A stretch of 64,000 nt of DNA from Pseudomonas sp. RIT623 (GTDB taxonomy: Bacteria > Pseudomonadota > Gammaproteobacteria > Pseudomonadales > Pseudomonadaceae): NCBI RefSeq assembly GCF_004519305.1, contig NZ_SOZA01000007.1, positions 124,001 through 188,000 of the forward strand, read 5' to 3'. The position numbers and the translations under genes are program-made. The notes under the pieces are model-generated. The model worked only from the letters and a program-made list of their open reading frames with translations. It was not told where the DNA came from and ran no database searches. Below are positions 1 through 8,932 of this stretch, piece by piece (position 1 is the first letter of the stretch; the number at the start of each line of letters is the position of its first letter).

Positions 1-1270
1 GTTCGTGCTGGCCAGCGGCTACCCCGAGGCCCTGGAAGACCTCAACGCCTCGCTGGAGCACCTGCGCACCCAGCACAACCCGGCTTGGCGCGGCCTGCTA
101 CGCTCACTGCGCGCCCTGGCCGCAAACCTGTCGACCCTGGACCGCCTGCTCAGCGCCGCCAGCAACCCGGACAGCCTGGCCGATGCCAGCGACAGCAGCC
201 TGCTCGACCGCTCGCCGCGCAACCTCAAGGACGTGTGGAAGCGCCTGCGCACCCAGCTGACGCCGACCTCGCTGCTGTTCCGTCATGCCTTGCGCCTGTC
301 GCTGGCATTGTCAGTAGGCTACGGCATGGTGCACCTGATCCACCCGACCCAGGGCTACTGGATCATCCTCACCACCCTGTTCGTCTGCCAGCCCAACTAT
401 GGGGCGACCCGGCGCAAGCTGGTGCAGCGCATCTTCGGCACCGCCGTTGGCCTGACCGTGGGCTGGGCGCTATTCGACCTGTTCCCCAACCCGCTGGTGC
501 AATCGGCGTTCGCGGTGGTGGCCGGGGTGGTGTTCTTCGTCAACCGCACCACCCGCTACACCCTGGCGACGGCCGCGATCACCCTGATGGTGCTGTTCTG
601 CTTCAACCAGATCGGCGATGGCTACGGGTTGTTCCTGCCGCGCCTGTTCGACACCCTGGTCGGCAGCCTGATCGCCATCCTCGCGGTGTTCCTGTTCCTG
701 CCCGACTGGCAGGGGCGGCGTTTGAACAAGGTGCTGGCCAACACCCTGGCCTGCGCCAGTGAATACCTGCGCCAGATCATGCAGCAGTACGCCCATGGCA
801 AGCGCGACGACCTGGCCTACCGCCTGGCCCGGCGCAATGCGCACAACGCCGACGCGGCGTTGTCCACCACGTTGGCCAACATGCTGATGGAGCCCGGACA
901 TTTCCGTAAGGAAGCCGATGTGGGCTTCCGCTTCCTGGTGCTGTCGCACACCTTGCTCAGCTACTTGTCGGGGTTGGGCGCGCACCGTGATACCGCGCTG
1001 CCGGCGGAGGTGCATGAGCACTTGATCGATGGCGCCGGGAAAGCCCTGGCGGCGAGCCTCGACGAAATTGCCAATGGGCTAGCGGCGCGGCTACCGGTGG
1101 CGATCCACAGCGATGCCGAGGAAGCCCTGGCCAACACCCTGGAGCAGATGCCCGAGGAACTGGACGAGCATCAGCGCCTGGTGCAGACGCAATTGGCGCT
1201 GATCTGTCGCCAGCTGGGGCCGTTGCGGACCTTGGCCGGGCATCTGATCAAGGAAGGTCAACCCGCCTGA
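1..1270 (+). CDS. yccS: YccS-type FUSC-family inner membrane protein (C-terminal part, cut by window start)
   Basis: The open frame runs off the left edge of the window, so only about 420 C-terminal residues of a protein that is normally about 720 residues long are present. The visible part begins with a soluble helical stretch. It is followed by a block of hydrophobic segments between about residues 90 and 235 of the fragment, including the FUSC signature around YWIILTTLFVCQPNYGATR. A long cytoplasmic helical C-terminus ends the protein. The family (YccS/YhfK) resembles aromatic-acid efflux proteins such as AaeB, but its substrate is not established. The gene ends 13 bases before the stop of a convergent gene. 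Family assignment is firm; transport function is inferred. Confidence 0.85.
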   Translation, partial: FVLASGYPEALEDLNASLEHLRTQHNPAWRGLLRSLRALAANLSTLDRLLSAASNPDSLADASDSSLLDRSPRNLKDVWKRLRTQLTPTSLLFRHALRLSLALSVGYGMVHLIHPTQGYWIILTTLFVCQPNYGATRRKLVQRIFGTAVGLTVGWALFDLFPNPLVQSAFAVVAGVVFFVNRTTRYTLATAAITLMVLFCFNQIGDGYGLFLPRLFDTLVGSLIAILAVFLFLPDWQGRRLNKVLANTLACASEYLRQIMQQYAHGKRDDLAYRLARRNAHNADAALSTTLANMLMEPGHFRKEADVGFRFLVLSHTLLSYLSGLGAHRDTALPAEVHEHLIDGAGKALAASLDEIANGLAARLPVAIHSDAEEALANTLEQMPEELDEHQRLVQTQLALICRQLGPLRTLAGHLIKEGQPA

Positions 1271-1283
1271 TCGCGCGGCGGGC

Positions 1284-2021
1284 TCAGAAACCATGCTGGC
1301 GCAACAGGCGGGCGTAGCTGCCGTCGGCCTTCATGGTGGCGATGGCCTTTTCGAAACGCGCCACTATCTTCTTGTGCTCTGGGTGCTTGAGGCTTACCAG
1401 GATGTGCAGGCTGTTCTCGCCCAGCGGCGGGTCGACGAAGGCCACGCCCTCACGCACCTGCTGCGGCTCGCGCTGCAAGTTGTAGCGCGCCACGTATTCA
1501 TCCTCCACCGCCAGGTTCACCCGCCCGGCCGCCAGCATGCGCACCGCCGACGAAAAGTTGCGCACCAGCACCTTGTTCAGGCGTTCGTCGCGGTCGAATT
1601 CGGGGGAATAGGCGTAATCGCGCACCACGGCGATGGTGTAGGGGTACAGGTCAGCCTGACGGACATAGGCAAAAGCCTCGCCTTCACGTTTGAGCAGGCG
1701 GATGCGGTTGACCAGGTAGGTCGCGGAGAACTGGCCGATCAGGGTGCGCTCCTGGTTGTACCAGGCATTGATCAAAACATCGTAGCGTCCCTCGCCCACC
1801 CCCATCAGCGCTCTGGCCCAGGGCACCTCCTCGAACTCGGTGGCATAGCCGGCGCGGGTCAGCGCGGTGGTGACGATACTGGTGGCCAGGCCGCCGCCGG
1901 GCATTGCGCTGTCGGTGAACGGCGGCCAGCTGTCGGCCACCAGCCGCAGCTTGCCATGGGCCATGGCTGGCCCCGCGCATAACAGTCCCAGTAACCCAAG
2001 AACGCAAAGCAGTGGCCGCAT
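1284..2021 (-). CDS. Periplasmic solute-binding protein, family 3 (amino-acid type), orphan
   Basis: A 245-residue protein with a clear Sec signal peptide (hydrophobic segment ending in GPAMA, then HGKLRLVADSWPPF). The beginning of the mature protein is the usual start of a family-3 periplasmic binding domain, and the fold continues to the end. A longer frame extends upstream, but the ATG at 2021 is preceded by AAGGA and opens the signal peptide directly, so I chose it. No permease or ATPase gene lies beside it, so it may serve a distant ABC transporter or act as a sensor input. It is divergent from the ElaA-type acetyltransferase gene, sharing a 200-base intergenic region. The ligand cannot be predicted. 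Confidence 0.8.
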   Translation of the reverse strand: MRPLLCVLGLLGLLCAGPAMAHGKLRLVADSWPPFTDSAMPGGGLATSIVTTALTRAGYATEFEEVPWARALMGVGEGRYDVLINAWYNQERTLIGQFSATYLVNRIRLLKREGEAFAYVRQADLYPYTIAVVRDYAYSPEFDRDERLNKVLVRNFSSAVRMLAAGRVNLAVEDEYVARYNLQREPQQVREGVAFVDPPLGENSLHILVSLKHPEHKKIVARFEKAIATMKADGSYARLLRQHGF

Positions 2022-2221
2022 GCTCAAATCCTTTCGCAGTTGGGGGCCCACGCTGGTGATGGCGATCTCTATTTGCAACCACGATTGCAGATTACACAAG
2101 CCGCATCCTGGCGACAGCGGACGATAGTGTCATTTAGCCTCTATTTTGGCCGAACCTGGTACGGTGGTTGGGCCGAGCTGGATTTGCGATGATCGACGGT
2201 CAATCCAAGGAGTCCCTGTCC

Positions 2222-2674
2222 ATGTCCATCGAATGGATCTGCAAGCACCATACCGACCTCACCAAGGAACAACTCTACGCCATCCTGCAACTGCGCACCG
2301 CAGTGTTCGTGGTCGAGCAACGCTGCCCCTACCAGGAGGTCGACGGGCTGGATCTGTGTGGCGACACCCTGCACCTGATGGGCTGGGACGGCGAGCAGTT
2401 GGTGGCCTACCTGCGCTTGCTCGACCCACAATCACAGAGCGGTGAGGTGGTTATCGGGCGGGTGGTGACGGCCGCAGAGGTGCGCGATCAGAAATTGGGG
2501 CACCCCCTGCTGCTCAAGGGGTTGGAGGCGGCCGAGCATTGCTGGCCCGGCACCCCGGTGTACTTGTCTGCGCAGGCTCATCTGCAAGCGTTCTACGCCC
2601 GGCATGGCTTCGTGGTGGTGGGCGAGGAATACCTCGAGGACGACATTCCTCATATCGGCATGCGCAAGGGCTGA
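2222..2674 (+). CDS. ElaA-family GNAT N-acetyltransferase
   Basis: A 150-residue GNAT protein of the ElaA subfamily. The characteristic N-terminus (LYAILQLRTAVFVVEQRCPYQEVDG) is followed by the acetyl-CoA binding region around IGRVVTAAEVRDQKLGHPLL and a C-terminal FYARHGFVVVGEEYLEDDIPH motif. The start at 2222 is supported by AAGGAG at 2207-2212, nine bases upstream; an ATG further upstream in frame lacks this. The substrate of ElaA proteins is unknown. The gene appears monocistronic, with a weakly REP-like sequence following its stop. Family is certain; cellular role is not. Confidence 0.88.
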   Translation: MSIEWICKHHTDLTKEQLYAILQLRTAVFVVEQRCPYQEVDGLDLCGDTLHLMGWDGEQLVAYLRLLDPQSQSGEVVIGRVVTAAEVRDQKLGHPLLLKGLEAAEHCWPGTPVYLSAQAHLQAFYARHGFVVVGEEYLEDDIPHIGMRKG

Positions 2675-2739
2675 AAGCGCCGGGGGCGCGTCACCTTCAA
2701 GGCCAGTAGGAGCGTTGCCCCACTGCGACCACACAGAGA

Positions 2740-3042
2740 TCACGGATAGCCCAGCACATCCCTGATCTGGCGCAGGTGCTGGATGATCCACTGCTTGTCG
2801 ATCGCCCCCCAGTCACGAATCCGGTAATGCCCGGCATGGTTGCGTGCCCCGGCCTGCTGCTCGAACTCGCAGACGATGTCCAGGTCAGCCAGCGCGGTGA
2901 TGGTGTCCTGGGCGGTACGCCGCGGCATGCCGGTGGCCTCCATCAAGGCCGGCACGCTGGTGGCGGTCTGGCTATCGATCAACCAGGCCACGTACAGGCG
3001 GCGGTAAAAGCTGCTGCGAGTCTTGCTCACTTCCATGGTCAT
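2740..3042 (-). CDS. Small winged helix-turn-helix protein
   Basis: A 100-residue basic protein whose central part (VPALMEATGMPRRTAQDTITALADLDIVCEF, about residues 29-60) reads as a helix-turn-helix followed by a wing. A C-terminal helical stretch (IDKQWIIQHLRQIRDVLGY) follows. No effector domain is visible. The gene follows the YgjP-like peptidase gene by 14 bases on the same strand, so the two are probably co-transcribed. A GAGGGA sequence near the end of the upstream gene can serve as ribosome-binding site; the ATG at 3036 is a possible alternative start. It is a conserved hypothetical regulator type in Pseudomonas; its target is unknown. Confidence 0.72.
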   Translation of the reverse strand: MTMEVSKTRSSFYRRLYVAWLIDSQTATSVPALMEATGMPRRTAQDTITALADLDIVCEFEQQAGARNHAGHYRIRDWGAIDKQWIIQHLRQIRDVLGYP

Positions 3043-3056
3043 GGGGTACGTGTCCC

Positions 3057-3557
3057 TCAGGTGTTGCCCGGCAGCTCCCGATAGGTCAGGTAGACGCGCA
3101 GGTCGAATTCCAGTTGATGGTAGTCCGGTTCCATGTGCTGGCAGAGCTGGTAGAACGCCTTGTTGTGATCGCGCTCCCTCAGGTGCGCCAGCTCATGCAC
3201 CACGATCATGCGCAGGAACTGCGGCGCTGCCTCGCGGAACAACGAGGCGACGCGGATCTCCTTCTTCGCCTTGAGCTTGCCGCCCTGCACCCGCGATACC
3301 GCCGTGTTCAGGCCCAATGCACGGTGGGTGAGGTCCAGGCGGTTGTCGAACAGGACCTTGTCCAGCGGCGGCGCACTACGCAGGTACTGCTGCTTGATCT
3401 CTTGGGCATAGCCGTACAGGGCCTTGTCGCTCTGCACGTCATGGCGTTCGGGATAGCGCTGGCGCAGGTAGTCGCCCAGGCGATCGCTGGCGATCATCTG
3501 GCGCACCTGTTCCTGCAGGTGCGGCGGGTAGGCTTGCAGGTAACGTAGGGCAGTCAT
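3057..3557 (-). CDS. YgjP-like zinc metallopeptidase domain protein (M48/DUF45)
   Basis: A 166-residue protein with the zinc-binding motif HELAH at about residues 121-125 and a third conserved histidine in RERDHNKAFY. This is the arrangement of the YgjP/DUF45 group of putative metal-dependent peptidases. A TTG further upstream would add 13 residues, but the ATG at 3557 gives the family length and start (MTALRYLQAYPP). There is no signal peptide, so it is presumably cytoplasmic. The winged-helix gene follows it closely, suggesting a two-gene unit. The family has no well-defined substrate, so the peptidase role is inferred from motifs. Confidence 0.85.
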   Translation of the reverse strand: MTALRYLQAYPPHLQEQVRQMIASDRLGDYLRQRYPERHDVQSDKALYGYAQEIKQQYLRSAPPLDKVLFDNRLDLTHRALGLNTAVSRVQGGKLKAKKEIRVASLFREAAPQFLRMIVVHELAHLRERDHNKAFYQLCQHMEPDYHQLEFDLRVYLTYRELPGNT

Positions 3558-3596
3558 GGCAGGCGGGTCGGCACAAGGAGACGCGAGTTTAGCCAA

Positions 3597-5714
3597 TCAC
3601 GAGGCCCATGGGAAAACCGCCGGGAAGTTGCCAGCATCCGCAGCGGTCATCGGCCGCGCCACCAGGAAGCCTTGTACGTAGGCGCAACCGTTGTCCTTGA
3701 GCCATTCGGCCTGGGCCTGGGTCTCCACCCCTTCGGCGATCACGGTGATGCCATAGGCCGCGCACAGGCCGATGACACTGCGCGCCAGGGCGATATCGGT
3801 GGCCGAACCCGGTAGACGCGCCACCAGATGGCGATCCAGCTTGAGGGTGTCGATGGGCAGGTCGCGCAGCATGCGCAACGAGCAGTCGCCGGCGCCAAAG
3901 TCGTCCAGCGCCACGCGGATACCCAAGTCGCGCAGGCGGTGCACCTGTTTCACCGCTGCGTCAATGTTGTACATCAGCGAGGTCTCGGCCACCTCTACCT
4001 CGAGCTGGGAAGGCTGCAGTTGTTGCTCATCGATCACCCGCGCCAATTCATCCACCAGCCCGGGCATGGTGAACTGTGCGCGACTGAGGCTGATGCCCAG
4101 CACCAGCTCGGGGCCGAAGCGCTCGCCCCAGAGCCGGCGCTGGGCCGCGCCCTTGCGGTAGATCCAGCTGGCCAGGCGGTTGATCAGGCGGGCCTCCTCC
4201 AGCAGTGGGATGAACAGCCCTGGCGGCACGTCGCCGACACTCGGGTGCTTCCAGCGCAGCAAGGCCTCGAAGCCCCGCAGCCGGCCATCGTCGAACGCCA
4301 CCTGCGGCTGGTAGACCAGGCTGAAATCGTTCTGCTCGATGGCCGTGCGCACGCTGTCTTCGAGCATCAGCCGCGAGCGGGCGCGACCGTTCAGTTCCTG
4401 GTCGTAGAACCGATACTGCTGGCGCCCAGCCTGCTTGGCGGCGTACATCGCGGCATCCGCCGCGCGCAGCAGCCCTTCGACATTGGCCCCGCAGTCGGGG
4501 TAGGTGGCGATGCCTATGCTGACCCCCAGGCTGACGTCCAAGCCATCCACTTGCTGGAAGCTCGACATGCGTTCCAGCAACTTTTCGGCATGGCGCCCAG
4601 CCTGCTCGGGGTACGGCAGGCCATCGAACAGCGCGGTGAACTCGTCTCCGCCCATGCGCGCCAGCAACGCCTCGCTGCCCAGGCACTCCTTGAGCTGCTC
4701 GGCGACCCAGCGCAGCACCTTGTCACCGGCATCATGGCCCAGCAGGTCGTTGATCCGCTTGAAGCCGTCCAGGTCCATGTACATCAGGGCCTGGGCCTTG
4801 TCCGAGCGTTCGCTGCGCAACAATGCGCCCTCGGCGGCCTGGTAGAAACCCCGACGGTTGAGCAGGCCAGTCAGCGGATCGGTCACCGCCTGGTATTCCA
4901 GTTGCTGGTGCAGGCTGCGCACCACCGACATGTCCAGCACCGTCACCACCATGGCCTTCTGTTCGGCCGGCAACGGCGCGCAGGACAGCGCCACCGGCAC
5001 CAACTGCCCGGCCAGGGTGCGCAATTGGGCGTCATGCACGCGGAAAATCTGCCGCCCGAGGTAGGCCTGGTAGAAGTCCGACTCGTGCCACAGGCTGGCG
5101 CAGGGCAACTGGATCAAGTCCAGCACATGGGCACCCTGCAGTTTTTCCACAGGCGCATCGAGTAGCCGCGAGATGGCCGGGTTGGCGAAACCTATGGTGC
5201 CCGCCTCGTCCACCACCAGGATGCCCTCGGCGGCGTTTTCCAGGATCGAGGCGTTGAACGCCCGCGCTGCCTCCAGCTCACGGGTTAGCCGCTGCAACAT
5301 GCGCCGGTTGCGCTGCTGTTCCAGCAGGGCCTGCACCTTGGGCTTGAGAATTTGCGGGTCGAAAGGTTTGAACAGATAGTCCACCGCACCACTGGCGTAC
5401 CCCTTGAGCACGGCGGCTTCGGATTGTTCGTTGGCGGTCAGGAAAATGATCGGCGTCAGCCGCGTGCGCTGGCTGCCACGCATCAGCCGGGCGACCTCGA
5501 AACCATCCATTTCGGGCATCTGCACGTCGAGCAGGACCAGGTCGACGTCGTGTTCGAGCAGGGCGCTCAGGGCTTCCATCCCTGAGCTGGCAGTCACGAC
5601 CTGCCAATCCTGGCGGGACAGCAAGGCCCGCATACTGATGAGGTTCTCCGGATAGTCGTCTACGACCAGCAGCACCGAACTGCTTTCCGGGGTATATGAA
5701 TAAGCGCCATCCAT
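3597..5714 (-). CDS. Response regulator with PAS, GGDEF and EAL domains (cyclic di-GMP turnover)
   Basis: A 705-residue protein with four domains. The N-terminal receiver domain (residues 13-130) has the acidic pair D19/D20, phospho-acceptor D63, T93 and K116, all canonical. A PAS domain (about 150-270) is followed by a GGDEF domain with an intact GGDEF at 355-359 but no RxxD inhibitory site just before it. The EAL domain (about 450-690) keeps E483, E577, D604, D605, K625, E661 and Q681. The position normally held by the metal-binding Asn of the VNLS motif is Ser542 (ISLS), so phosphodiesterase activity may be reduced. No histidine kinase gene is adjacent. The protein is probably a soluble cytoplasmic cyclic di-GMP enzyme whose output is set by phosphorylation. 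Confidence 0.93.
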   Translation of the reverse strand: MDGAYSYTPESSSVLLVVDDYPENLISMRALLSRQDWQVVTASSGMEALSALLEHDVDLVLLDVQMPEMDGFEVARLMRGSQRTRLTPIIFLTANEQSEAAVLKGYASGAVDYLFKPFDPQILKPKVQALLEQQRNRRMLQRLTRELEAARAFNASILENAAEGILVVDEAGTIGFANPAISRLLDAPVEKLQGAHVLDLIQLPCASLWHESDFYQAYLGRQIFRVHDAQLRTLAGQLVPVALSCAPLPAEQKAMVVTVLDMSVVRSLHQQLEYQAVTDPLTGLLNRRGFYQAAEGALLRSERSDKAQALMYMDLDGFKRINDLLGHDAGDKVLRWVAEQLKECLGSEALLARMGGDEFTALFDGLPYPEQAGRHAEKLLERMSSFQQVDGLDVSLGVSIGIATYPDCGANVEGLLRAADAAMYAAKQAGRQQYRFYDQELNGRARSRLMLEDSVRTAIEQNDFSLVYQPQVAFDDGRLRGFEALLRWKHPSVGDVPPGLFIPLLEEARLINRLASWIYRKGAAQRRLWGERFGPELVLGISLSRAQFTMPGLVDELARVIDEQQLQPSQLEVEVAETSLMYNIDAAVKQVHRLRDLGIRVALDDFGAGDCSLRMLRDLPIDTLKLDRHLVARLPGSATDIALARSVIGLCAAYGITVIAEGVETQAQAEWLKDNGCAYVQGFLVARPMTAADAGNFPAVFPWAS

Positions 5715-5888
5715 GTTGCTTCTCTAAGTAAGTCCGACTGCGACTTGCGATTGGATCCGATGGTTACTCTAGCCCCGGCGGGCAAAGACGCAATGGCTGC
5801 AGATGGCTATAAGCCATGCGTGATGGTGTTAGCCGACTAACGGTAGAACCGTGCTGGATGGCGCCGGCTGACTGGGGGCCCAGGCACA

Positions 5889-5916
5889 AAAAAACCCGCA
5901 TCGCTGCGGGTTTTTT
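5889..5916 (-). terminator. Rho-independent terminator of fba
   Basis: A perfect 12-base-pair inverted repeat (AAAAAACCCGCA / TGCGGGTTTTTT) with the loop TCGC lies just beyond the fba stop. In the fba direction it forms a G+C-rich stem followed by a run of T. The symmetric A and T runs mean it could also work on transcripts arriving from the opposite side. Confidence 0.9.
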
Positions 5917-5930
5917 CGAGCAGTGCCGGA

Positions 5931-6995
5931 TCAGTTGATCTTGGCCGCGAGTTCGCCCTTGGCATAGCGCTGGAACATGCCTTCCAGGGAGATCGGCTTG
6001 ATCTTCGAGGCGTTGCCGGCGGTGCCGAAGGCTTCGTAGCGAGCGATGCACACGTCACGCATGGCCTTGACGGTTTCGCCGAAGAACTTGCGTGGGTCGA
6101 ACTCGCTCGGGTTCTGCGCCATCAGGCGACGCATGGCGCCGGTGGAAGCCAAGCGCAGGTCGGTGTCGATGTTGACCTTGCGTACACCGTACTTGATACC
6201 TTCGACGATTTCTTCGACCGGTACGCCATAGGTCTCTTTGATGTCGCCACCGTACTGGTTGATGATCGCCAGCCACTCTTGCGGCACCGAGGACGAACCG
6301 TGCATCACCAGGTGGGTGTTGGGGATGCGCTTGTGGATTTCCTTGATGCGGTCGATCGCCAGCACGTCACCGGTCGGTGGCTTGGTGAACTTGTAGGCGC
6401 CGTGGCTGGTGCCGATGGCGATGGCCAGGGCGTCCACCTGAGTCTTCTTGACGAAGTCGGCGGCTTCTTCCGGATCGGTCAGCATCTGGCTGTGATCCAG
6501 CACGCCTTCGGCGCCGATGCCGTCTTCTTCACCGGCCATGCCGGTTTCCAGCGAACCCAGGCAACCCAGCTCGCCCTCTACCGAAACGCCGCAGGCGTGC
6601 GCCATGGCAACGGTCTGCTGGGTAACGCGAACGTTGTACTCGTATTCGGTCGGGGTCTTGCCGTCTTCGCCCAGCGAGCCGTCCATCATCACCGAGCTGA
6701 AGCCCAGCTGGATCGAGCGCTGGCACACGTCAGGGCTGGTGCCGTGGTCCTGGTGCATGCACACCGGGATATGCGGGAACTCTTCGATGGCCGCCAGAAT
6801 CAGGTGGCGCAGGAATGGGGCACCGGCGTACTTGCGGGCACCGGCGGAAGCCTGGACGATGACCGGAGAGTCGGTCTTGTCGGCGGCTTCCATGATGGCG
6901 CGCATCTGCTCGAGGTTGTTGACGTTGAAAGCCGGCACGCCGTAACCGAACTCGGCGGCGTGGTCCAGCATCTGGCGCATGCTAATGAGTGCCAT
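5931..6995 (-). CDS. fba: Class II fructose-1,6-bisphosphate aldolase
   Basis: A 354-residue class II (zinc-dependent) aldolase that interconverts fructose 1,6-bisphosphate with glyceraldehyde 3-phosphate and dihydroxyacetone phosphate. The N-terminus [19 protein letters not shown] and the MHQDHG motif at about residues 80-85, carrying zinc-ligand and catalytic residues, are diagnostic. The frame is open further upstream, but the ATG at 6995 gives the family start. It is the last gene of the leftward tkt-epd-pgk-fba run, separated from pgk by two small lipoprotein genes. In pseudomonads without 6-phosphofructokinase this enzyme works mainly in gluconeogenesis and triose recycling (family knowledge). 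A strong terminator follows. Confidence 0.97.
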   Translation of the reverse strand: MALISMRQMLDHAAEFGYGVPAFNVNNLEQMRAIMEAADKTDSPVIVQASAGARKYAGAPFLRHLILAAIEEFPHIPVCMHQDHGTSPDVCQRSIQLGFSSVMMDGSLGEDGKTPTEYEYNVRVTQQTVAMAHACGVSVEGELGCLGSLETGMAGEEDGIGAEGVLDHSQMLTDPEEAADFVKKTQVDALAIAIGTSHGAYKFTKPPTGDVLAIDRIKEIHKRIPNTHLVMHGSSSVPQEWLAIINQYGGDIKETYGVPVEEIVEGIKYGVRKVNIDTDLRLASTGAMRRLMAQNPSEFDPRKFFGETVKAMRDVCIARYEAFGTAGNASKIKPISLEGMFQRYAKGELAAKIN

Positions 6996-7095
6996 GGTGT
7001 ATCTCTCTCCCGACAAGCGTCGTTTGTTTCGTGCAAGCCTGCCGCAGGGGCGCTTGCTGTTCAAGTAGTGTGGGCCACCTGCGCGGCCCGGCCAG

Positions 7096-7425
7096 TCACG
7101 GTGCCTTGCAGCCCCGCCCAATCAGATCGTTGGTCGCCACCCAGTACACCAGGCCTTCCTCGCCCTTGGTGTGGAAGGCCAGCATGCCATCGCTGTACAG
7201 CGCGCCCGAGGCGCCCGGCTCGGCCTTGAGCCGGTAGACCTGGTCAGAGCCGCCAAGGCGCACGTCAACCGCGTCCTGCTGTGCGTCGGCGAAGCGCCAG
7301 AGCACTTCGGCCTGGCTGTCGCAGACCCAGCGGGTCCAGTTATCCGCCGGGGCGGGTTTGGCCGGTTGCAACAGCGCGCAGCCTGCCAGGGGTGCCAAGG
7401 CCAACAGGGCCAGTAGCGCTTTCAT
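7096..7425 (-). CDS. MliC-like lipoprotein (putative lysozyme inhibitor)
   Basis: A 109-residue lipoprotein with signal peptide [16 protein letters not shown], where the lipobox LAGC places the lipidated cysteine at residue 16. The mature part ([17 protein letters not shown] ... [19 protein letters not shown]) has the layout of MliC/PliC periplasmic inhibitors of C-type lysozyme: a short beta-barrel with a conserved Cys pair (W-V-C near the start and G-C near the end). It sits between fba and another small lipoprotein gene on the same strand, inside a glycolytic run, with no obvious functional link. Lipoprotein status is clear; lysozyme inhibition is inferred from family resemblance. Confidence 0.75.
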   Translation of the reverse strand: MKALLALLALAPLAGCALLQPAKPAPADNWTRWVCDSQAEVLWRFADAQQDAVDVRLGGSDQVYRLKAEPGASGALYSDGMLAFHTKGEEGLVYWVATNDLIGRGCKAP

Positions 7426-7505
7426 CCGCTAAACCTCGTCGGGGGCTGCTGTGCAGCCCCAATGTCCAAGACCACAAAACCTGCGTTAGGTTGCCCAGGC
7501 CCCGA

Positions 7506-7724
7506 TCAAGGGCAGCCCGGCGCCTTGCGCTGGTGTTCGTCGTCGTACTTTTCCAGGCCATCCGGGCCCAAGCGCTTGTTGATCACCGGTACTGTTTCGG
7601 CCTGCCACTGGGACTGGTAGCAACCGCCCTTGGGCGGCTGCGCCGGATCGGCATCGCTGCCCTTGCCGCTGGAACAGGCGCCCAGCAGCATGGCCACGAT
7701 CATCACAGGCAATTGCTTGACCAT
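7506..7724 (-). CDS. Small cysteine-containing lipoprotein, function unknown
   Basis: A 72-residue protein with a short signal peptide and a lipobox LGAC (lipidated Cys17), followed by an acidic and basic tail with two further cysteines (Cys35 and Cys71) that could form a disulfide. I do not recognise the family. The start at 7724 is preceded by GGGAG at good spacing. It lies 32 bases downstream of the pgk stop on the same strand and 80 bases upstream of the MliC-like gene, so it may be co-transcribed with pgk. The frame continues upstream into pgk out of frame with it, which is not coding. Confidence 0.6.
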   Translation of the reverse strand: MVKQLPVMIVAMLLGACSSGKGSDADPAQPPKGGCYQSQWQAETVPVINKRLGPDGLEKYDDEHQRKAPGCP

Positions 7725-7756
7725 CAGGTCGCTCCCTTTGCCAGGCGCCGTCAAAA

Positions 7757-8920
7757 TCAGGCCTTGGCCCGCTCTTCCAGGATTGCCACCGCTGGCAGGA
7801 CCTTGCCCTCGACGAACTCGAGGAACGCACCGCCACCGGTAGAAATGTAGGAGATATCGGCACCGACACCATACTTGTCGATGGCGGCCAGGGTGTCGCC
7901 ACCACCGGCGATGGAGAACGCGGCGCTGTCGGCGATGGCCTTGGCCAGCACCTTGGTGCCGTTGCCGAACTGGTCGAACTCGAACACGCCGACCGGGCCG
8001 TTCCACAGGATAGTCTTCGAGGTCTTCAGCAGCTCGGCGAACTGCTCGGCGGTTTTCGGGCCGATGTCCAGGATCATGTCGTCGGCGGCCACATCGGCAA
8101 TCGACTTGACGGTGGCTTCGGCGCTCTCGGCGAATTCCTTGGCGACCACCACGTCCACCGGCAGCGGCACGCTGACCTTGGCGGCGATGGCCTTGGCGGT
8201 CTCGACCAGGTCAGGTTCGTACAGCGACTTGCCGACCGGGTGGCCGGCGGCAGCCAGGAAGGTGTTGGCGATGCCGCCGCCGACGATCAGCTGGTCGCAG
8301 ACCGCGCTCAGGCTGTTGAGCACGTCCAGCTTGGTCGACACCTTGGAGCCGGCGACGATGGCGGCCATCGGCTTGGCCGGGGCCTTCAGGGCCTTGCCCA
8401 GGGCGTCCAGCTCGGCAGCCAGCAGTGGGCCGGCGGCGGCGACCTTGGCAAACTTGGCGACACCGTGGGTGGAACCCTCGGCGCGGTGGGCGGTACCGAA
8501 GGCGTCCATGACGAACACGTCGCACAGGGCGGCGTACTTCTGCGCCAGCTCGTCGGCGTTCTTCTTCTCGCCCTTGTTGAAGCGCACGTTCTCGAACAGC
8601 ACCAGGTCACCGGCCTGCACCTGGACACCGTCGAGGTAGTCGGCAACCAGCGGCACGTCGCGGCCCAGAGCCTTGCTCAGGTAATCGGCGACCGGCTTGA
8701 GGCTGTTCTCGGCAGAGAACTCACCTTCGGTCGGGCGGCCCAGGTGCGAGCAGACCATCACCGCCGCGCCTTTTTCCAGGGCCAGCTTGATGGTCGGCAG
8801 CGCTGCCAGGATACGCGCGTCGCTGGCTACCACACCGTCCTTCACTGGGACGTTGAGGTCTTCGCGGATCAGTACGCGCTTACCTTGCAGGTCGAGGTCG
8901 GTCATCTTCAACACGGTCAT
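7757..8920 (-). CDS. pgk: Phosphoglycerate kinase
   Basis: A 387-residue phosphoglycerate kinase (1,3-bisphosphoglycerate + ADP to 3-phosphoglycerate + ATP). The N-terminal substrate-binding motif [16 protein letters not shown] and the C-terminal nucleotide-binding signature [18 protein letters not shown] are both present, and the length is typical of bacterial enzymes. It starts 12 bases after the epd stop on the same strand, so the two are co-transcribed. The gene order epd-pgk-fba is conserved widely in gammaproteobacteria. Confidence 0.97.
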   Translation of the reverse strand: MTVLKMTDLDLQGKRVLIREDLNVPVKDGVVASDARILAALPTIKLALEKGAAVMVCSHLGRPTEGEFSAENSLKPVADYLSKALGRDVPLVADYLDGVQVQAGDLVLFENVRFNKGEKKNADELAQKYAALCDVFVMDAFGTAHRAEGSTHGVAKFAKVAAAGPLLAAELDALGKALKAPAKPMAAIVAGSKVSTKLDVLNSLSAVCDQLIVGGGIANTFLAAAGHPVGKSLYEPDLVETAKAIAAKVSVPLPVDVVVAKEFAESAEATVKSIADVAADDMILDIGPKTAEQFAELLKTSKTILWNGPVGVFEFDQFGNGTKVLAKAIADSAAFSIAGGGDTLAAIDKYGVGADISYISTGGGAFLEFVEGKVLPAVAILEERAKA

Positions 8921-8932
8921 GAATGCAGTCCT

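Noticed and set aside
2703..2735. REP-like sequence after the ElaA gene
   Set aside because: Only the TAGGAGCG head is kept and no palindromic stem forms, so it is at most a decayed copy.
5828..5841. GTTAG-CCGA-CTAAC inverted repeat downstream of fba
   Set aside because: Arms of five bases with no conserved context; expected by chance in a 200-base gap.
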